Assembly: GCA_934234185.1 (NCBI GenBank)
Contig: CAKQHO010000006.1
Location: 1-64,000 of the forward strand
DNA from: an uncultured Psychrobacillus sp.
GTDB taxonomy: Bacteria > Bacillota > Bacilli > Bacillales_A > Planococcaceae
Direction: 5' to 3'
Length of the DNA stretch: 64,000 bases
Under the pieces are notes generated by a model. That model had not been told where the DNA came from. It saw only the letters and a list, made by a program, of their open reading frames with translations, and did not search any database. Made by a program: the position numbers and the translations under genes. The stretch's first letter is position 1. Every line of letters begins with the position of its first letter. Positions 24,563 through 34,413 of this stretch are shown here, piece by piece.

Positions 24563-24599
24563 TCACTATGTTTGTAATGAGCTGATAAAAAGGAGAGAA

Positions 24600-25256
24600 A
24601 TGTTGGAAAGAATTAACGAACATGTGTTTAGCGAAATTACCTCTACCCTTTATTTGAAGCATGGTAAGAGAATAGTGGATATTATGGTGAGCTTATTTTT
24701 AGTAATACTATTGTTTCCAGTACTAGTCATTCTTGCTTGTTTTATATTTTTTCAATCAGGAACACCAATAATATTTCGCCAAATACGTGGGGGCCAAGGG
24801 AACAAGCCCTTTATTATATGGAAGTTTCGAACTCTAAAAGATAGTGGAAATAAAGTAAAGAGTCATGCATATAATTGGAAAGAAGCTGTCCCAGAGAATT
24901 TTACTTTTAAAATGCCTGCACATCTTTCATTCACAAAAACAGGAAAGCTCTTTAGGAAATATAGCTTAGACGAACTACCACAACTTTGGAATGTATTGAA
25001 AGGAGAAATGAGCTTAGTTGGTCCTAGGCCAGAAATAATAGAAATTACCTCTTATTACTCCCCTATGCAAAAACAACGCTTGCTTGTAAGACCAGGAATT
25101 ACTGGGTATGCACAAGTCAATGGTCGATCCGCAATTACCCACGGAGAAAAGATTTCTTATGACTTATACTACGTTCAAAATTGCTCCTTCTTATTAGATT
25201 TGAAAATTATTTTCCAAACCTTTCTTATTGTGTTCACTGGGAAGGACGCTACTTAA
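24600..25256 (+). CDS. undecaprenyl-phosphate sugar-1-phosphate transferase (priming)
   Basis: A 218-residue bacterial sugar transferase that loads the first sugar phosphate onto undecaprenyl phosphate at the inner membrane. Features in order: a membrane helix (about residues 26-50), FRQIRGGQGNKPFIIWKFRTL, KYSLDELPQLWNVLKGEMSLVGPRPE and VRPGITGYAQVNGR, all invariant in this family. First gene of the exopolysaccharide cluster, with AAGGAG at its ATG. The sugar cannot be read from sequence. Confidence 0.93.
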   Translation: MLERINEHVFSEITSTLYLKHGKRIVDIMVSLFLVILLFPVLVILACFIFFQSGTPIIFRQIRGGQGNKPFIIWKFRTLKDSGNKVKSHAYNWKEAVPENFTFKMPAHLSFTKTGKLFRKYSLDELPQLWNVLKGEMSLVGPRPEIIEITSYYSPMQKQRLLVRPGITGYAQVNGRSAITHGEKISYDLYYVQNCSFLLDLKIIFQTFLIVFTGKDAT

Positions 25257-25281
25257 ATACTTGCTGAAGAAAGAGGAACAT

Positions 25282-25983
25282 ATGGAGAAACAAACAAGTT
25301 TATTGGAAATATGGAGGATATTAAAAAAACGGCTTTTATTCATTGTCATTATCTTCCTGTTGTCTGTTGCAGCTGCGGCTACCGTAAGTATTTACTTATT
25401 AACACCTAAATATGAGGCTTCCACACAAATGTTAATAAATCAAAAAAAGATTGATAGAAACCAACTGAATACGCAGGAAATAGAAACTAATCTACAGCTT
25501 ATAAATACTTACAATGTCATTATTAAAAGTCCGTTAATTTTAACAAAGGTAATAGAAAACCTGCAGCTTGATGAAACTCTTGAAACACTTGAAAAAAATA
25601 TTTCTATTACAAATCAAAACAATTCCCAGGTTATTAATGTCATAGTCGAAAATTCAGATCGGAAGAAGGCTGTAGAAATTGCGAATATGACGGCTCAGGT
25701 ATTTCAAAAGGAAATAAGTGACATTATGAGTGTTGACAATGTCATCATATTATATCCTGCAAATGAAAAGCGAAGTATGGAGCCAACAAAGCCAAATCTA
25801 ATTCTCAATATAGCGCTTGCAGCTATATTTGGCTTATTTTTGGGCGGAGGACTGAGTATTCTAAGAGAATATATCAATACCACTATTAAAACAGAGGAAG
25901 ATATTAGCGAGTTGGTTGATTTTGAGTTATTAGGATACATTAGTCCAATTACTAATAAGCATAAAAGGAAAAGAGGGAGGTGA
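25282..25983 (+). CDS. Wzz-type chain-length regulator / BY-kinase activator
   Basis: A 233-residue membrane protein with an N-terminal helix (about residues 19-42), an extracytoplasmic coiled-coil region and a second helix (about 190-210), the Wzz/CapA (YveK) layout. Its short cytoplasmic end would activate the tyrosine kinase encoded next. The ATG at 25282 follows AAAGAGGA; a longer frame from 25228 overlaps the priming transferase and lacks a site. The stop overlaps the kinase start. Confidence 0.88.
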   Translation: MEKQTSLLEIWRILKKRLLFIVIIFLLSVAAAATVSIYLLTPKYEASTQMLINQKKIDRNQLNTQEIETNLQLINTYNVIIKSPLILTKVIENLQLDETLETLEKNISITNQNNSQVINVIVENSDRKKAVEIANMTAQVFQKEISDIMSVDNVIILYPANEKRSMEPTKPNLILNIALAAIFGLFLGGGLSILREYINTTIKTEEDISELVDFELLGYISPITNKHKRKRGR

Positions 25984-26684
25984 AACAACTGGGAGCAATA
26001 GAAAATTTAAAAGAACCTAGTAAAAAAGGGAAGAAGCTTTTGCAAAGCTATGAAAGAAATACAATGGCTGCTGAACAGTTTAGGATGGTAAGAGCAAATA
26101 TTAAATTTGTTTTGCGTGATCAAGATATAAAAACCATTCTGTTTACTTCCACTACTATCGGAGAGGGTAAATCTACTATCTCCTCTAATCTAGCTATATC
26201 TTTTGCACAGGAAGGGAAAAAGGTTTTGCTAGTAGATGCAGATTTACGCAAGCCAACTGTTCATCATACTTTTAACACAAATATATTTCCTGGACTTACA
26301 AACTACTTAAAAAATGACAGTCGTTTACAGGACATTATCAAAACCTCTATCACTGATGATTTAGACATTATTACTTCTGGTTTAGTAGCAGGTAATCCTG
26401 TCGAGCTTTTAGATTCTCTACTAATGGAGAAATTCTTAGACGAGGTTAAGGAGTATTATGACCTGATTATTTTGGATACCCCTCCATTATTATTAATTTC
26501 GGATGCGCAGCTCTTATCAAATAAATGTGATGGAACGATACTTGTGTTGAGCTCTGGAAAAACAGAGAGAAGGGATTTGTTAAAAGCACAGTCTATGCTA
26601 AAGGCGTCGGGGGCTAATGTGGTAGGAGTGATTTTAAATAATCTGAAGCTAGAGAAAAGCCGGAATGGTTATTATAGTGATTAA
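25980..26684 (+). CDS. bacterial tyrosine kinase (CpsD/CapB-type)
   Basis: A 234-residue cytoplasmic BY-kinase that works with the Wzz-type partner to control polymer length and export. Walker A is STTIGEGKST, Walker A' VLLVDADLRKPTVH, Walker B LIILDTPP. The C-terminal Tyr cluster is reduced to GYYSD rather than the usual longer run. The start is a GTG at 25980 that overlaps the upstream stop; the SD (GGGAGG) is unusually close to it. No cognate phosphatase gene is seen in the window. Confidence 0.9.
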   Translation: MKQLGAIENLKEPSKKGKKLLQSYERNTMAAEQFRMVRANIKFVLRDQDIKTILFTSTTIGEGKSTISSNLAISFAQEGKKVLLVDADLRKPTVHHTFNTNIFPGLTNYLKNDSRLQDIIKTSITDDLDIITSGLVAGNPVELLDSLLMEKFLDEVKEYYDLIILDTPPLLLISDAQLLSNKCDGTILVLSSGKTERRDLLKAQSMLKASGANVVGVILNNLKLEKSRNGYYSD

Positions 26685-26720
26685 AAAATTACTTATACTT
26701 TCTATTAAAGGAGATGAAGG

Positions 26721-27755
26721 ATGAAGAAAAAGATTCTCCATGTGCTAAGCTCTAATGATTTAGCTGGAGCTGAAAATGTAGCGATGGGCATCATTAGTCT
26801 CTCTAGTGAAGAGTATGAGTGTGCTTATGCATCTCCCAAGGGTGATATTAAAACTATACTAGAACAAAGAGAGATACAATACCTAGCAATGGATAAGCTA
26901 TCTATTGCCCAAACAAAAAAGATCATCAAAAGCTTCCAACCAACTATTATTCATGCACATGACTTCACTGCAACCATTATCTGTTTATGCTCCACATGGA
27001 GAATCCCAGTTGTCTCTCATATACATCAAAATCCCCTTTGGTTAAGGAAAGTGAATAAGCTATCCATCCTTTACTTTTTAGCTTGTATTAAACTAGCAGC
27101 TATATTGGCTGTTTCTCCAGCAATTAAAAACACAACCTTTCTGTCCAGACTTTTTTCTAAAAAAACAGTAGTTCTCCAAAATATTATTTCGATAGATTCT
27201 ATCAAGAAATTGGCGAAAGAGCATACTAGTAATGCTTACGATCTAATCTTTATCGGCAGGTATGAGGAAATTAAAAATCCACTCAGGTTTATTGAAATAG
27301 TATCAAAAGTGAGGAGAGATTTTCCAAATTTAAAGGTAGCCATGTTAGGAGGGGGTTCTTTGGAAGAAGATTGTAAAAGTTTAATAAATGAAAAAAAGCT
27401 CCAGCAGGTTATCGACTTTAAAAAATTTGTTGACAACCCCTATCCAGTATTAGAGCATTCCAAGGTTTTTATTATGACCTCCAAATCAGAAGGCTCTCCT
27501 ATGGTATTGTTGGAGGCATTAGCCCTGGGAAAGCCAGTCATTGCTCCAAAAATTCCCGGACTAGAAACGATCATTAACAATCAAGCTGGTTTTCTATGTA
27601 ATGAGGATGAAGAGTTTGTGGAGAATATTTCCTCGCTGTTAAATAGTGAAAATCTCTACTTAACAATGTCGGAGGCTGCTTCGAAACGAGCTAATGAACT
27701 ATGTGATATGGAATCATACAAAGAGCTGTTACATAAGGTTTATTGTAGTGCTTAA
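26721..27755 (+). CDS. family 4-type glycosyltransferase
   Basis: A 344-residue GT-B glycosyltransferase. N-terminal acceptor domain with VLSSNDLAGAENVA; C-terminal nucleotide-sugar domain with LIFIGRYEEIKNP and the EX7E motif in EGSPMVLLEALALGKPVI. It would add one sugar of the repeat unit on the cytoplasmic face. AAAGGAGATG precedes the ATG. Sugar specificity unknown. Confidence 0.9.
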   Translation: MKKKILHVLSSNDLAGAENVAMGIISLSSEEYECAYASPKGDIKTILEQREIQYLAMDKLSIAQTKKIIKSFQPTIIHAHDFTATIICLCSTWRIPVVSHIHQNPLWLRKVNKLSILYFLACIKLAAILAVSPAIKNTTFLSRLFSKKTVVLQNIISIDSIKKLAKEHTSNAYDLIFIGRYEEIKNPLRFIEIVSKVRRDFPNLKVAMLGGGSLEEDCKSLINEKKLQQVIDFKKFVDNPYPVLEHSKVFIMTSKSEGSPMVLLEALALGKPVIAPKIPGLETIINNQAGFLCNEDEEFVENISSLLNSENLYLTMSEAASKRANELCDMESYKELLHKVYCSA

Positions 27756-29073
27756 ACATTCCCAATTTCAACTAGTGGAAATAAGAGAAAGAACCATTTT
27801 TTACTGGATAGATGCTCTCTTATTAGTATTTTCTTTATTGGGAGATCTCTTGTTACAAACGAGCCTAGGTACCTATCTTTTTATATTTTATATGGTACTT
27901 AGATTATGCTTCAGCTCTATCGAAAGAAACTTTGCTTTATTGATGATGCTAGTGCCTAATCTTGGGGTTATGTATGTAATCTTTGCAGATATTTATATAC
28001 CAGCTTTAAATTTACTCATTGGTGTTGCCTTAGTAAAGATTTTACTAGAGTTTAAAAAAACTAGTTTAAGTTTTTCTTATTTTTTACTCATTTTATTTTT
28101 TATTGGATATGAATGGGCCCATGCCGGGGGGTACCTTTTCTCTTCTTTGCCCCGCTTGTTTAGTTGGACTATTGCCATCGTTTATGTAGCTTTTTTCTTA
28201 TATTACTCAAAAGATCGTTATAGCCACACCTTAGTTATGAAATATTTTTTAGCTGGTTTAGTAGTATCCGTCACGATAGGAGTAGTCGAGTTTTATGGGA
28301 AATATGGAACATTATTAAGTAATAATGCCACTATACGCTTTAATGGTGGTGCAGGTGATGCTAACTATTTTTCTTTGTATATTATGCTTGGTCTATTCAG
28401 TATGCTGCTTTTGATAGAAAAAAAGAGATCAATACTTATGAAAATCATTTTTCCCTTCCTATTTCTTATACTATTTGCTTTCGGTATTCTCAGTTTGTCT
28501 CGGATGTTTTTGTTAGTTGTCACTACTATTATATTGATTCTTTTAGGAAGAATATTGATAGGTTTAAGAGAAAATAAAAGACAATTACGTTTTCTTGTCA
28601 CGATTAGCACAATTGCTGGTATAGTGCTAATCTACTTTCAAGAAAAGGTACTATCTCTTATAGAGTTACTGCTATCTAGATTCACGGACTTTTTAAATGA
28701 TCCATCCATGCTGACAAGTAATCGAAATGTCATTGCGGAAGAGTACTTCTATTACATGAATAGCTCAGTTGATAAAACTATATTTGGAATAGGAATTCAA
28801 GATTACCATGAACGATCAGGAATCTTTTTAGAAACGCACAATATTCTCTTAGAGCTTTTTGTTGTTTGGGGAGTAGTGGGATTTTTCGTTTTTGCCGTTT
28901 TTTTATGTGCTCTATTTAAACAGGCTTCCAATAAGCCTATAAGGGAGACAAAACTCATAAATTGGTTACCCCTTTTATGTATGGCAGTCTGTTATTTATC
29001 TTTAAATGCAATGTCGAATGAAAGTTTCTTTCTCCTACTGGCTTTTACCTTGAAACATATTTTTGATTTATAA
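27748..29073 (+). CDS. Wzy / O-antigen-ligase-like polymerase
   Basis: A protein of about 441 residues with roughly ten membrane helices. Polymerase-type features are the GGAGDANYFSLYIMLGL loop, ILSLSRMFLLVV and, near the end, THNILLELFVVWGVVGFFV, the conserved His-containing segment of the O-antigen ligase/Wzy fold. It would polymerise lipid-linked repeat units outside the membrane. A GTG at 27748, overlapping the upstream gene by 8 bp, is the most likely start; other GTG codons are possible. Confidence 0.82.
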   Translation: MLKHSQFQLVEIRERTIFYWIDALLLVFSLLGDLLLQTSLGTYLFIFYMVLRLCFSSIERNFALLMMLVPNLGVMYVIFADIYIPALNLLIGVALVKILLEFKKTSLSFSYFLLILFFIGYEWAHAGGYLFSSLPRLFSWTIAIVYVAFFLYYSKDRYSHTLVMKYFLAGLVVSVTIGVVEFYGKYGTLLSNNATIRFNGGAGDANYFSLYIMLGLFSMLLLIEKKRSILMKIIFPFLFLILFAFGILSLSRMFLLVVTTIILILLGRILIGLRENKRQLRFLVTISTIAGIVLIYFQEKVLSLIELLLSRFTDFLNDPSMLTSNRNVIAEEYFYYMNSSVDKTIFGIGIQDYHERSGIFLETHNILLELFVVWGVVGFFVFAVFLCALFKQASNKPIRETKLINWLPLLCMAVCYLSLNAMSNESFFLLLAFTLKHIFDL

Positions 29074-29108
29074 ATTCTCTTGTTTCGTTGACCATGCATG
29101 GAAAATAA

Positions 29109-30662
29109 GTGAGTAAAGAAGGACTTCCTATTGAAAGTATGAAAAAAACTGCACTATATTTAATGATTATTACAGTTGTTTCCAAGATTACAGGCTTCCT
29201 TCGTGATGTAACATTGTCTTTTTTCTATGGAGCAACAGCTGTTAGCGATGCTTATATCATTTCTGTAACGATTACTTCCGTATTGTTTAGCTTGATTATC
29301 GCAGGAATATCTACAGCCTTTATCCCCATGTATAAGCAAATTGAAGTAGAAGCGGGTATTAAAGCAGCTAATCGATTCACTAATAATTTAGTGAATGTTG
29401 TTCTTATTATTACCACATTAGTTGTACTGATAGGCGTATCATTTTCCCCTTTTCTGGTGAAGATTTTTGCAATTGGATTTAGTGGAGAGAATTTAGAGAA
29501 GACGGTTTATTTCACTAAGATTAGTTTAATCGGAATCTATTTTACAAGCCTTACTCAATTATTTATAGGCTATCTCCAGCTAAATGGGAGATTTCTAATA
29601 CCTGCGATGGTTGGACTTCCTTTTAATATTATTGTGATGATTACCATTTATTTAAGCGATGCTACCTCAAGTCTTTTCTTTTTAGCGATTGGAAATGTGG
29701 TGGCAGCACTTATTCAAATGCTATTTCTTTTTCCTTCTCTTTGGAAAGTAAAGTATCGTTACACCCCTTCTCTTAATCTAAAAGATAAGAATTTATCGAA
29801 GATGTTTCGAATTGTATTTCCTATCATGATTGGAATATCAATAGATCAGATAAATTTAATGATTGATAAAACCTTGGCCTCTACCTTAGTAGAGGGAGGC
29901 ATTTCTGCTTTAACATATGCCAGTCGACTGAATGATTTTGTACAAGGGATATTTGTCCTTTCCTTTGTAACAGTCATGTTTCCTTACATTTCAAAAATGG
30001 CTGCACAGCACAATACGGCAGATTTGAAGAAATCCATCACTGAAGTTATTTCGAGTGTCATTATTATTGTAGTACCAGCGAGTGTAGGCATTATGATCTT
30101 AGCTGAACCAATCGTAAAGCTATTATATGGCCATGGACATTTTGATAGGCATGCAATAGAAATGACCACCCATGCATTGTTCTATTACTCCATCGGAATG
30201 ATTGGATATGGAATACGTGAGGTTTTAAACCGAACCTTTTACTCGTTACAAGATTCAAAAACACCGATGATCAATGCCGGTTTAGCCGTTCTTTTAAATA
30301 TTATATTAAATATCATTTTATCTAAGTTTATGGGGATAAGTGGTCTGGCCTTGGCAACCAGTATTTCTGCCTTGTTTTGTTCTAGTTTATTATTGATAAA
30401 TTTGCAAAAGAAAATAGGTTCCTTCGGATTTTCTAAAATTGTTATTATCCTACTTAAAGTGAGCATCGCTTCTTATTGCATGGGGATAATTGTTTATGTT
30501 TTAAACGAGTATACTTTTGTGGATTTAAATATTTTGTTAAAAATGACTTTATTGATGATTATAGGCTCAATTGTCTATTTCATCCTCATTGCTCTTTTAA
30601 AAATTAAAGAAGCAAAAATGATAGTGGACTTTTTTTCTAAGGCTATAAAAAGAAAAACGTAA
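29109..30662 (+). CDS. MurJ/Wzx-like lipid-linked oligosaccharide flippase
   Basis: A 517-residue protein with about 14 helices of the MOP exporter superfamily. The N-terminal signature (TVVSKITGFLRDVTLSFFYGAT) and LNDFVQGIFVLSFVTVMFPYISKMA resemble MurJ more than classical Wzx. In this context it should flip the undecaprenyl-linked repeat unit. It starts at a GTG (29109) with a weak site; an ATG at 29139 is an alternative. Confidence 0.88.
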   Translation: MSKEGLPIESMKKTALYLMIITVVSKITGFLRDVTLSFFYGATAVSDAYIISVTITSVLFSLIIAGISTAFIPMYKQIEVEAGIKAANRFTNNLVNVVLIITTLVVLIGVSFSPFLVKIFAIGFSGENLEKTVYFTKISLIGIYFTSLTQLFIGYLQLNGRFLIPAMVGLPFNIIVMITIYLSDATSSLFFLAIGNVVAALIQMLFLFPSLWKVKYRYTPSLNLKDKNLSKMFRIVFPIMIGISIDQINLMIDKTLASTLVEGGISALTYASRLNDFVQGIFVLSFVTVMFPYISKMAAQHNTADLKKSITEVISSVIIIVVPASVGIMILAEPIVKLLYGHGHFDRHAIEMTTHALFYYSIGMIGYGIREVLNRTFYSLQDSKTPMINAGLAVLLNIILNIILSKFMGISGLALATSISALFCSSLLLINLQKKIGSFGFSKIVIILLKVSIASYCMGIIVYVLNEYTFVDLNILLKMTLLMIIGSIVYFILIALLKIKEAKMIVDFFSKAIKRKT

Positions 30663-30678
30663 AGGGGAAGGATACCTC

Positions 30679-32373
30679 CTGGACAATTTATCAATTTACA
30701 CAATTACTAGTTTAGAAGAATTTGAAGAGTATCAAACGGATTGGGATCATCTATTAGAACGCAAGGCTAACAACAATCCATTTATAGAATTTCCTTGGGT
30801 CTTCTTATGGTGGAAGCATCTCGGGCAAAACCAGCATATCGAAATAGTAGTGGTAAAACGACAAGAGGAAATTATTGCTTTTTTTCCTTTTTGTTATAAC
30901 AAATATGGACCGCTATATTTTTATCATTTTGTTGCCTTCGGGCAAGCGAACTATATGGATATTATTTATGCAGATGCCGAGGTAGCTCCAATATTAGAAT
31001 CAGTATTGAATCATCTGAAAAAGAAAAGAAAACACATTGTTTTTTATTTACATGGAATCTTAGCAAGCAGTTCTACAAGCTCTACTCTTGCCTCATATTT
31101 GTCTCATACAAAACAAAGATTTTTTTCTTTTCGCGTGATCACTCCTTATATCAATCTTAAAAAAATACAGATGGAAGAATATATTAAGAAAAAACAAAAG
31201 CTTCATCGCTTAGACAGGCGAGAAAAAAGAATTCGTGAAAATGGTACAGTTCAATCAGTGCGTATTAAACCAGACAAAATGCAAGAAATATTTCATTTAC
31301 ATGATAAACGTTGGAAGAAGAAATCGGATACCAGTGGCTTTACAAGTCCTATAGGAAAAGAATTTTATTCTAGCTTGGCTAACTTGAACTTGGACAGACA
31401 GAATTTTGAAACACAAATGGATGGACTTTTTTTAGATAACAAGCTAATAGCCTTTAACTTTGGCTATCGTTGTCGTGACAGGTATACAAGCTATGTATTA
31501 GGATTTGATGATGACTATGATGTGTTTAGCCCTGGACGAATACTAGAAAAGGAAAAGATACTACAATGTAGTCAACAGAATGTTCCCATTTTCGATTTGA
31601 GTATTGGTTTTGAAACATACAAATTTGAATGGCATACAGATCTTGATTATACAGAACGGTATTTATTCTCAACAAATTCCTTTTTATCAAACAGTGTTCA
31701 GAACGTTCTAGCCTTAAAGGAAAAAGTTATTGATAAAATTAAGCAATATCCAAAAATAGTGCTATTTAAAAGAAATAAAGTAGGCAAACTCCTGTATGTT
31801 CTAAAAAACATATTTAAAAAAGAGGAAAAAAGCGATGCAAAGAAGATCCTTAAGGAATATCTAAACCATAAATGGAAAAAGCTTTTTCTCAATAAATCCT
31901 ACACTATATATGAAATGTTAAAAAAGGATGTCCCAGTAAATAAGACAGGCGTCAACTTTGTAGAGTTAACTATGAAAAATGCGACTTTAAACTATCCAAA
32001 GTTCGAGGAGTATCTAAAGGAAATCTGCACGAAAATTTATGGGGCTTTCACTGGTTACTATGTTGAAAATAACTCTTCATATAGGGATGTTTTTTGGACG
32101 AATGAAAAGGTAATCCGTATAGATGATATTTCATATATTAAAGATTTTCGCAAAAGCTCCATCCTTATAGAAAATTGGAAAGAAGAAAACCTTCTAGATA
32201 TTTGTACTTTTGTGAAGGAGCATAGCAAATCAAATAAAATAATCCTTTATATCCCTACGAAATCCAAAAAAGATCAGTACCTTGTAGAAAGCATAGGGTT
32301 TGTCAAAAGCTATCAAATTAATAAAAGGAGCATCTTAGGATTTTCTCGAGAAAATATTATTCATTTTCAGTAA
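30679..32373 (+). CDS. BioF2-like (FemAB/CelD-type) acyltransferase, CTG start
   Basis: About 564 residues. The N-terminal two-thirds show the GNAT_6/BioF2-like fold (NNNPFIEFPWVFLWWKH, EEIIAFFPF, then ...LHDKRWKKKSD... and GRILEKEKIL), used to transfer acyl or aminoacyl groups to sugars or lipids. A C-terminal extension of about 170 residues may be a second acyltransferase-like domain. The frame clearly continues 57 codons upstream of the first GTG; the only start-like codon after the AAGGGGAAGGA site is CTG at 30679. The paralogue at 34414 starts with TTG in the same alignment position. Confidence 0.7.
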   Translation: MDNLSIYTITSLEEFEEYQTDWDHLLERKANNNPFIEFPWVFLWWKHLGQNQHIEIVVVKRQEEIIAFFPFCYNKYGPLYFYHFVAFGQANYMDIIYADAEVAPILESVLNHLKKKRKHIVFYLHGILASSSTSSTLASYLSHTKQRFFSFRVITPYINLKKIQMEEYIKKKQKLHRLDRREKRIRENGTVQSVRIKPDKMQEIFHLHDKRWKKKSDTSGFTSPIGKEFYSSLANLNLDRQNFETQMDGLFLDNKLIAFNFGYRCRDRYTSYVLGFDDDYDVFSPGRILEKEKILQCSQQNVPIFDLSIGFETYKFEWHTDLDYTERYLFSTNSFLSNSVQNVLALKEKVIDKIKQYPKIVLFKRNKVGKLLYVLKNIFKKEEKSDAKKILKEYLNHKWKKLFLNKSYTIYEMLKKDVPVNKTGVNFVELTMKNATLNYPKFEEYLKEICTKIYGAFTGYYVENNSSYRDVFWTNEKVIRIDDISYIKDFRKSSILIENWKEENLLDICTFVKEHSKSNKIILYIPTKSKKDQYLVESIGFVKSYQINKRSILGFSRENIIHFQ

Positions 32374-32392
32374 AGAGGAATAGAGGGAGTCA

Positions 32393-33490
32393 ATGAAAAT
32401 TGTTCAGCTGATTACTCATATGAATGAGCTTGGCGGTGCACAGGTTCATGTTAGAGACCTGTCTAAACAATTAATAGAGGATGGTCATTCGGTCACTATA
32501 TTATCTGGTGGAGATTCCATTATAGATCAAAAACTTCGCTTAAGTAATCTAACATATATGCATAGTAAACACCTTGTTAGGAATATAAATATGAAAAAAG
32601 ATATTAAAGCCTTCGCTGATTTGAGGAGAAAATTGAAGAAGCTCCAGCCTGATTTGGTTGCTATCCATTCCTCGAAGGCAGGAATTTTAGGAAGGCTTGT
32701 ATGCTGGTCCTTGAAGATTCCCTTTGTTTTTACTGCTCATGGGTGGGCTTTTACTGTGGGTGTGGACCGAAGACAAGCAAGACTCTATCAAATAATAGAA
32801 AAATGGATTGGTGTATTATCTCCAAAAATTATTACGGTTTGTGAGCATGATAGACAGCTTGCAATCAATCATAGTGTTCTTCCTCCCTCCAAAATGACTA
32901 CGATTCACAATGGAGTACCTGATCAGAGATTGTCTCAGGAAGAGAGGGTTAGCCAAACGGTAACCATCGCGATGATAGCTAGGTTTGAAGTACCAAAGAA
33001 GCATCTAGAGCTATTAAAGATATTAGCTCAACTTGAGGAATACCCTTGGAGGCTAGTATTAGTAGGAGAGGGAAGCTTAAAGCAGGAAGCGGTAGAGTAT
33101 GTGAATAACCATGGTTTAAAGGAACGGGTAGACTTTCTAGATAGTCATACAAATATTCATCAGGTTTTAAAACATGCAGATATATTTGTACTTACCTCCT
33201 CCTGGGAAGGATTACCTCTAAGTATCCTTGAAGCAATGGTGCAGGGGTTACCTATCATTGCATCGGACGTAGGGGGAGTTTCAGAAATTGTTAGGGACAG
33301 GGATAACGGATTTCTTGTTCGAGATAATTTGAGAGAGGCACTAATAACCCTGCTAACTGATCGGTCTCTTAGAATGGAAATGGGAAAAAGAAGTAGGGAG
33401 ATATATGAAAAAGAATTTACCTTTGAGAGTATGTATCAAAAAACTATTTCATTGTATCTTACTTTAAAAAAATCGGAGGCAAGGAAATGA
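32393..33490 (+). CDS. family 4-type glycosyltransferase
   Basis: A 365-residue GT-B enzyme. Features: ITHMNELGGAQVHVRDL at the N-terminus, PFVFTAHGWAFTVGV, IAMIARFEVPKKH and the EX7E motif in EGLPLSILEAMVQGLPIIASDVGG, typical of EpsF/TuaC-like enzymes. It has an AGAGGG site 7-8 nt upstream and overlaps the following epimerase gene by 4 bp. The sugar and linkage are not readable from sequence. Confidence 0.92.
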   Translation: MKIVQLITHMNELGGAQVHVRDLSKQLIEDGHSVTILSGGDSIIDQKLRLSNLTYMHSKHLVRNINMKKDIKAFADLRRKLKKLQPDLVAIHSSKAGILGRLVCWSLKIPFVFTAHGWAFTVGVDRRQARLYQIIEKWIGVLSPKIITVCEHDRQLAINHSVLPPSKMTTIHNGVPDQRLSQEERVSQTVTIAMIARFEVPKKHLELLKILAQLEEYPWRLVLVGEGSLKQEAVEYVNNHGLKERVDFLDSHTNIHQVLKHADIFVLTSSWEGLPLSILEAMVQGLPIIASDVGGVSEIVRDRDNGFLVRDNLREALITLLTDRSLRMEMGKRSREIYEKEFTFESMYQKTISLYLTLKKSEARK

Positions 33491-34389
33491 AGGTGTTAGT
33501 AACTGGAGCTGCTGGGTTCATTGGGAAGTACGTCGTACAAGCGTTGCAGCAACAAGGGTTCTCTGTCATAGCACTAGATAATCTATATAAAGGAAAAAGA
33601 GAAAATATTGGTTTTGATATCCCCTTTTATCAAATGGATATAACGCATGATGAGCTAGAAAATGTTTTCCAAGCGGAGAAGCCGGAGTATGTAATTCATT
33701 TGGCTGCTCAATCATCTGTAATGGATTCAATCACAGATCCAGTAGTAGATTGTCAAATTAATATAGCTGGTACATTAAATATGTTAAAGAATTCGACTAA
33801 ATATGGTGTGAAGAAGTTTGTGCTTGCCTCTAGCGCAGCAGTTTATGGAAATCCAACCTCTATTCCAGTATTGGAAAATTCAAAGCTCACTCCGCTGTCC
33901 TTCTATGCACTCTCCAAAATATCTGCTGAGAAATATACACTTCTTTATGAAAAGATATTTGGCTTAAAAAGCTGTATTCTTCGCTTTTCTAACGTTTATG
34001 GTCCCCTCCAGGCTGGTGGAGTAATAACTAGTATTTTAGAAAAATTACATCAAGGTGAGTACCCTATTATTTATGCAGGAAATCAAACTCGGGATTTTGT
34101 TTACGTAAAAGACGTAGCAAATGCCTGTGTAAAAGCAATAAAAACCGATATGTCTGGTGTTTTTAACATTAGCACCTCTACAGAGATTTCTATTAAAGAG
34201 GTTTATGAACAAATCACTGACATGGTTCAGTCTAAAGTAAAGCCAATTATAGAATCGTCTAGGGAAGGCGAAATTGTAAGAAGTGCATTATCTAATACAA
34301 AAGCAATAGCAGAATTATCATGGTCACCCTCCTATAGTTTTAGCGATGGACTTAAGGAAACGGTAGATTTTTATAAAGTGAAGTATTAA
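33487..34389 (+). CDS. NAD-dependent nucleotide-sugar epimerase
   Basis: A 300-residue extended short-chain dehydrogenase of the GalE type. The Rossmann motif is TGAAGFIG (residues 6-13), catalytic SS...Y-x3-K is in ASSAAVYG and FYALSKISAEKY, and the RDFVYVKDVANACVKAI segment binds the sugar nucleotide. It probably makes a UDP-sugar precursor for the polymer. Slightly shorter than GalE (about 330), as in other EPS-cluster epimerases. ATGA-type overlap with the upstream glycosyltransferase. Confidence 0.9.
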   Translation: MKVLVTGAAGFIGKYVVQALQQQGFSVIALDNLYKGKRENIGFDIPFYQMDITHDELENVFQAEKPEYVIHLAAQSSVMDSITDPVVDCQINIAGTLNMLKNSTKYGVKKFVLASSAAVYGNPTSIPVLENSKLTPLSFYALSKISAEKYTLLYEKIFGLKSCILRFSNVYGPLQAGGVITSILEKLHQGEYPIIYAGNQTRDFVYVKDVANACVKAIKTDMSGVFNISTSTEISIKEVYEQITDMVQSKVKPIIESSREGEIVRSALSNTKAIAELSWSPSYSFSDGLKETVDFYKVKY

Positions 34390-34413
34390 AGAGTATGGTG
34401 GAGGGAGAGTAAT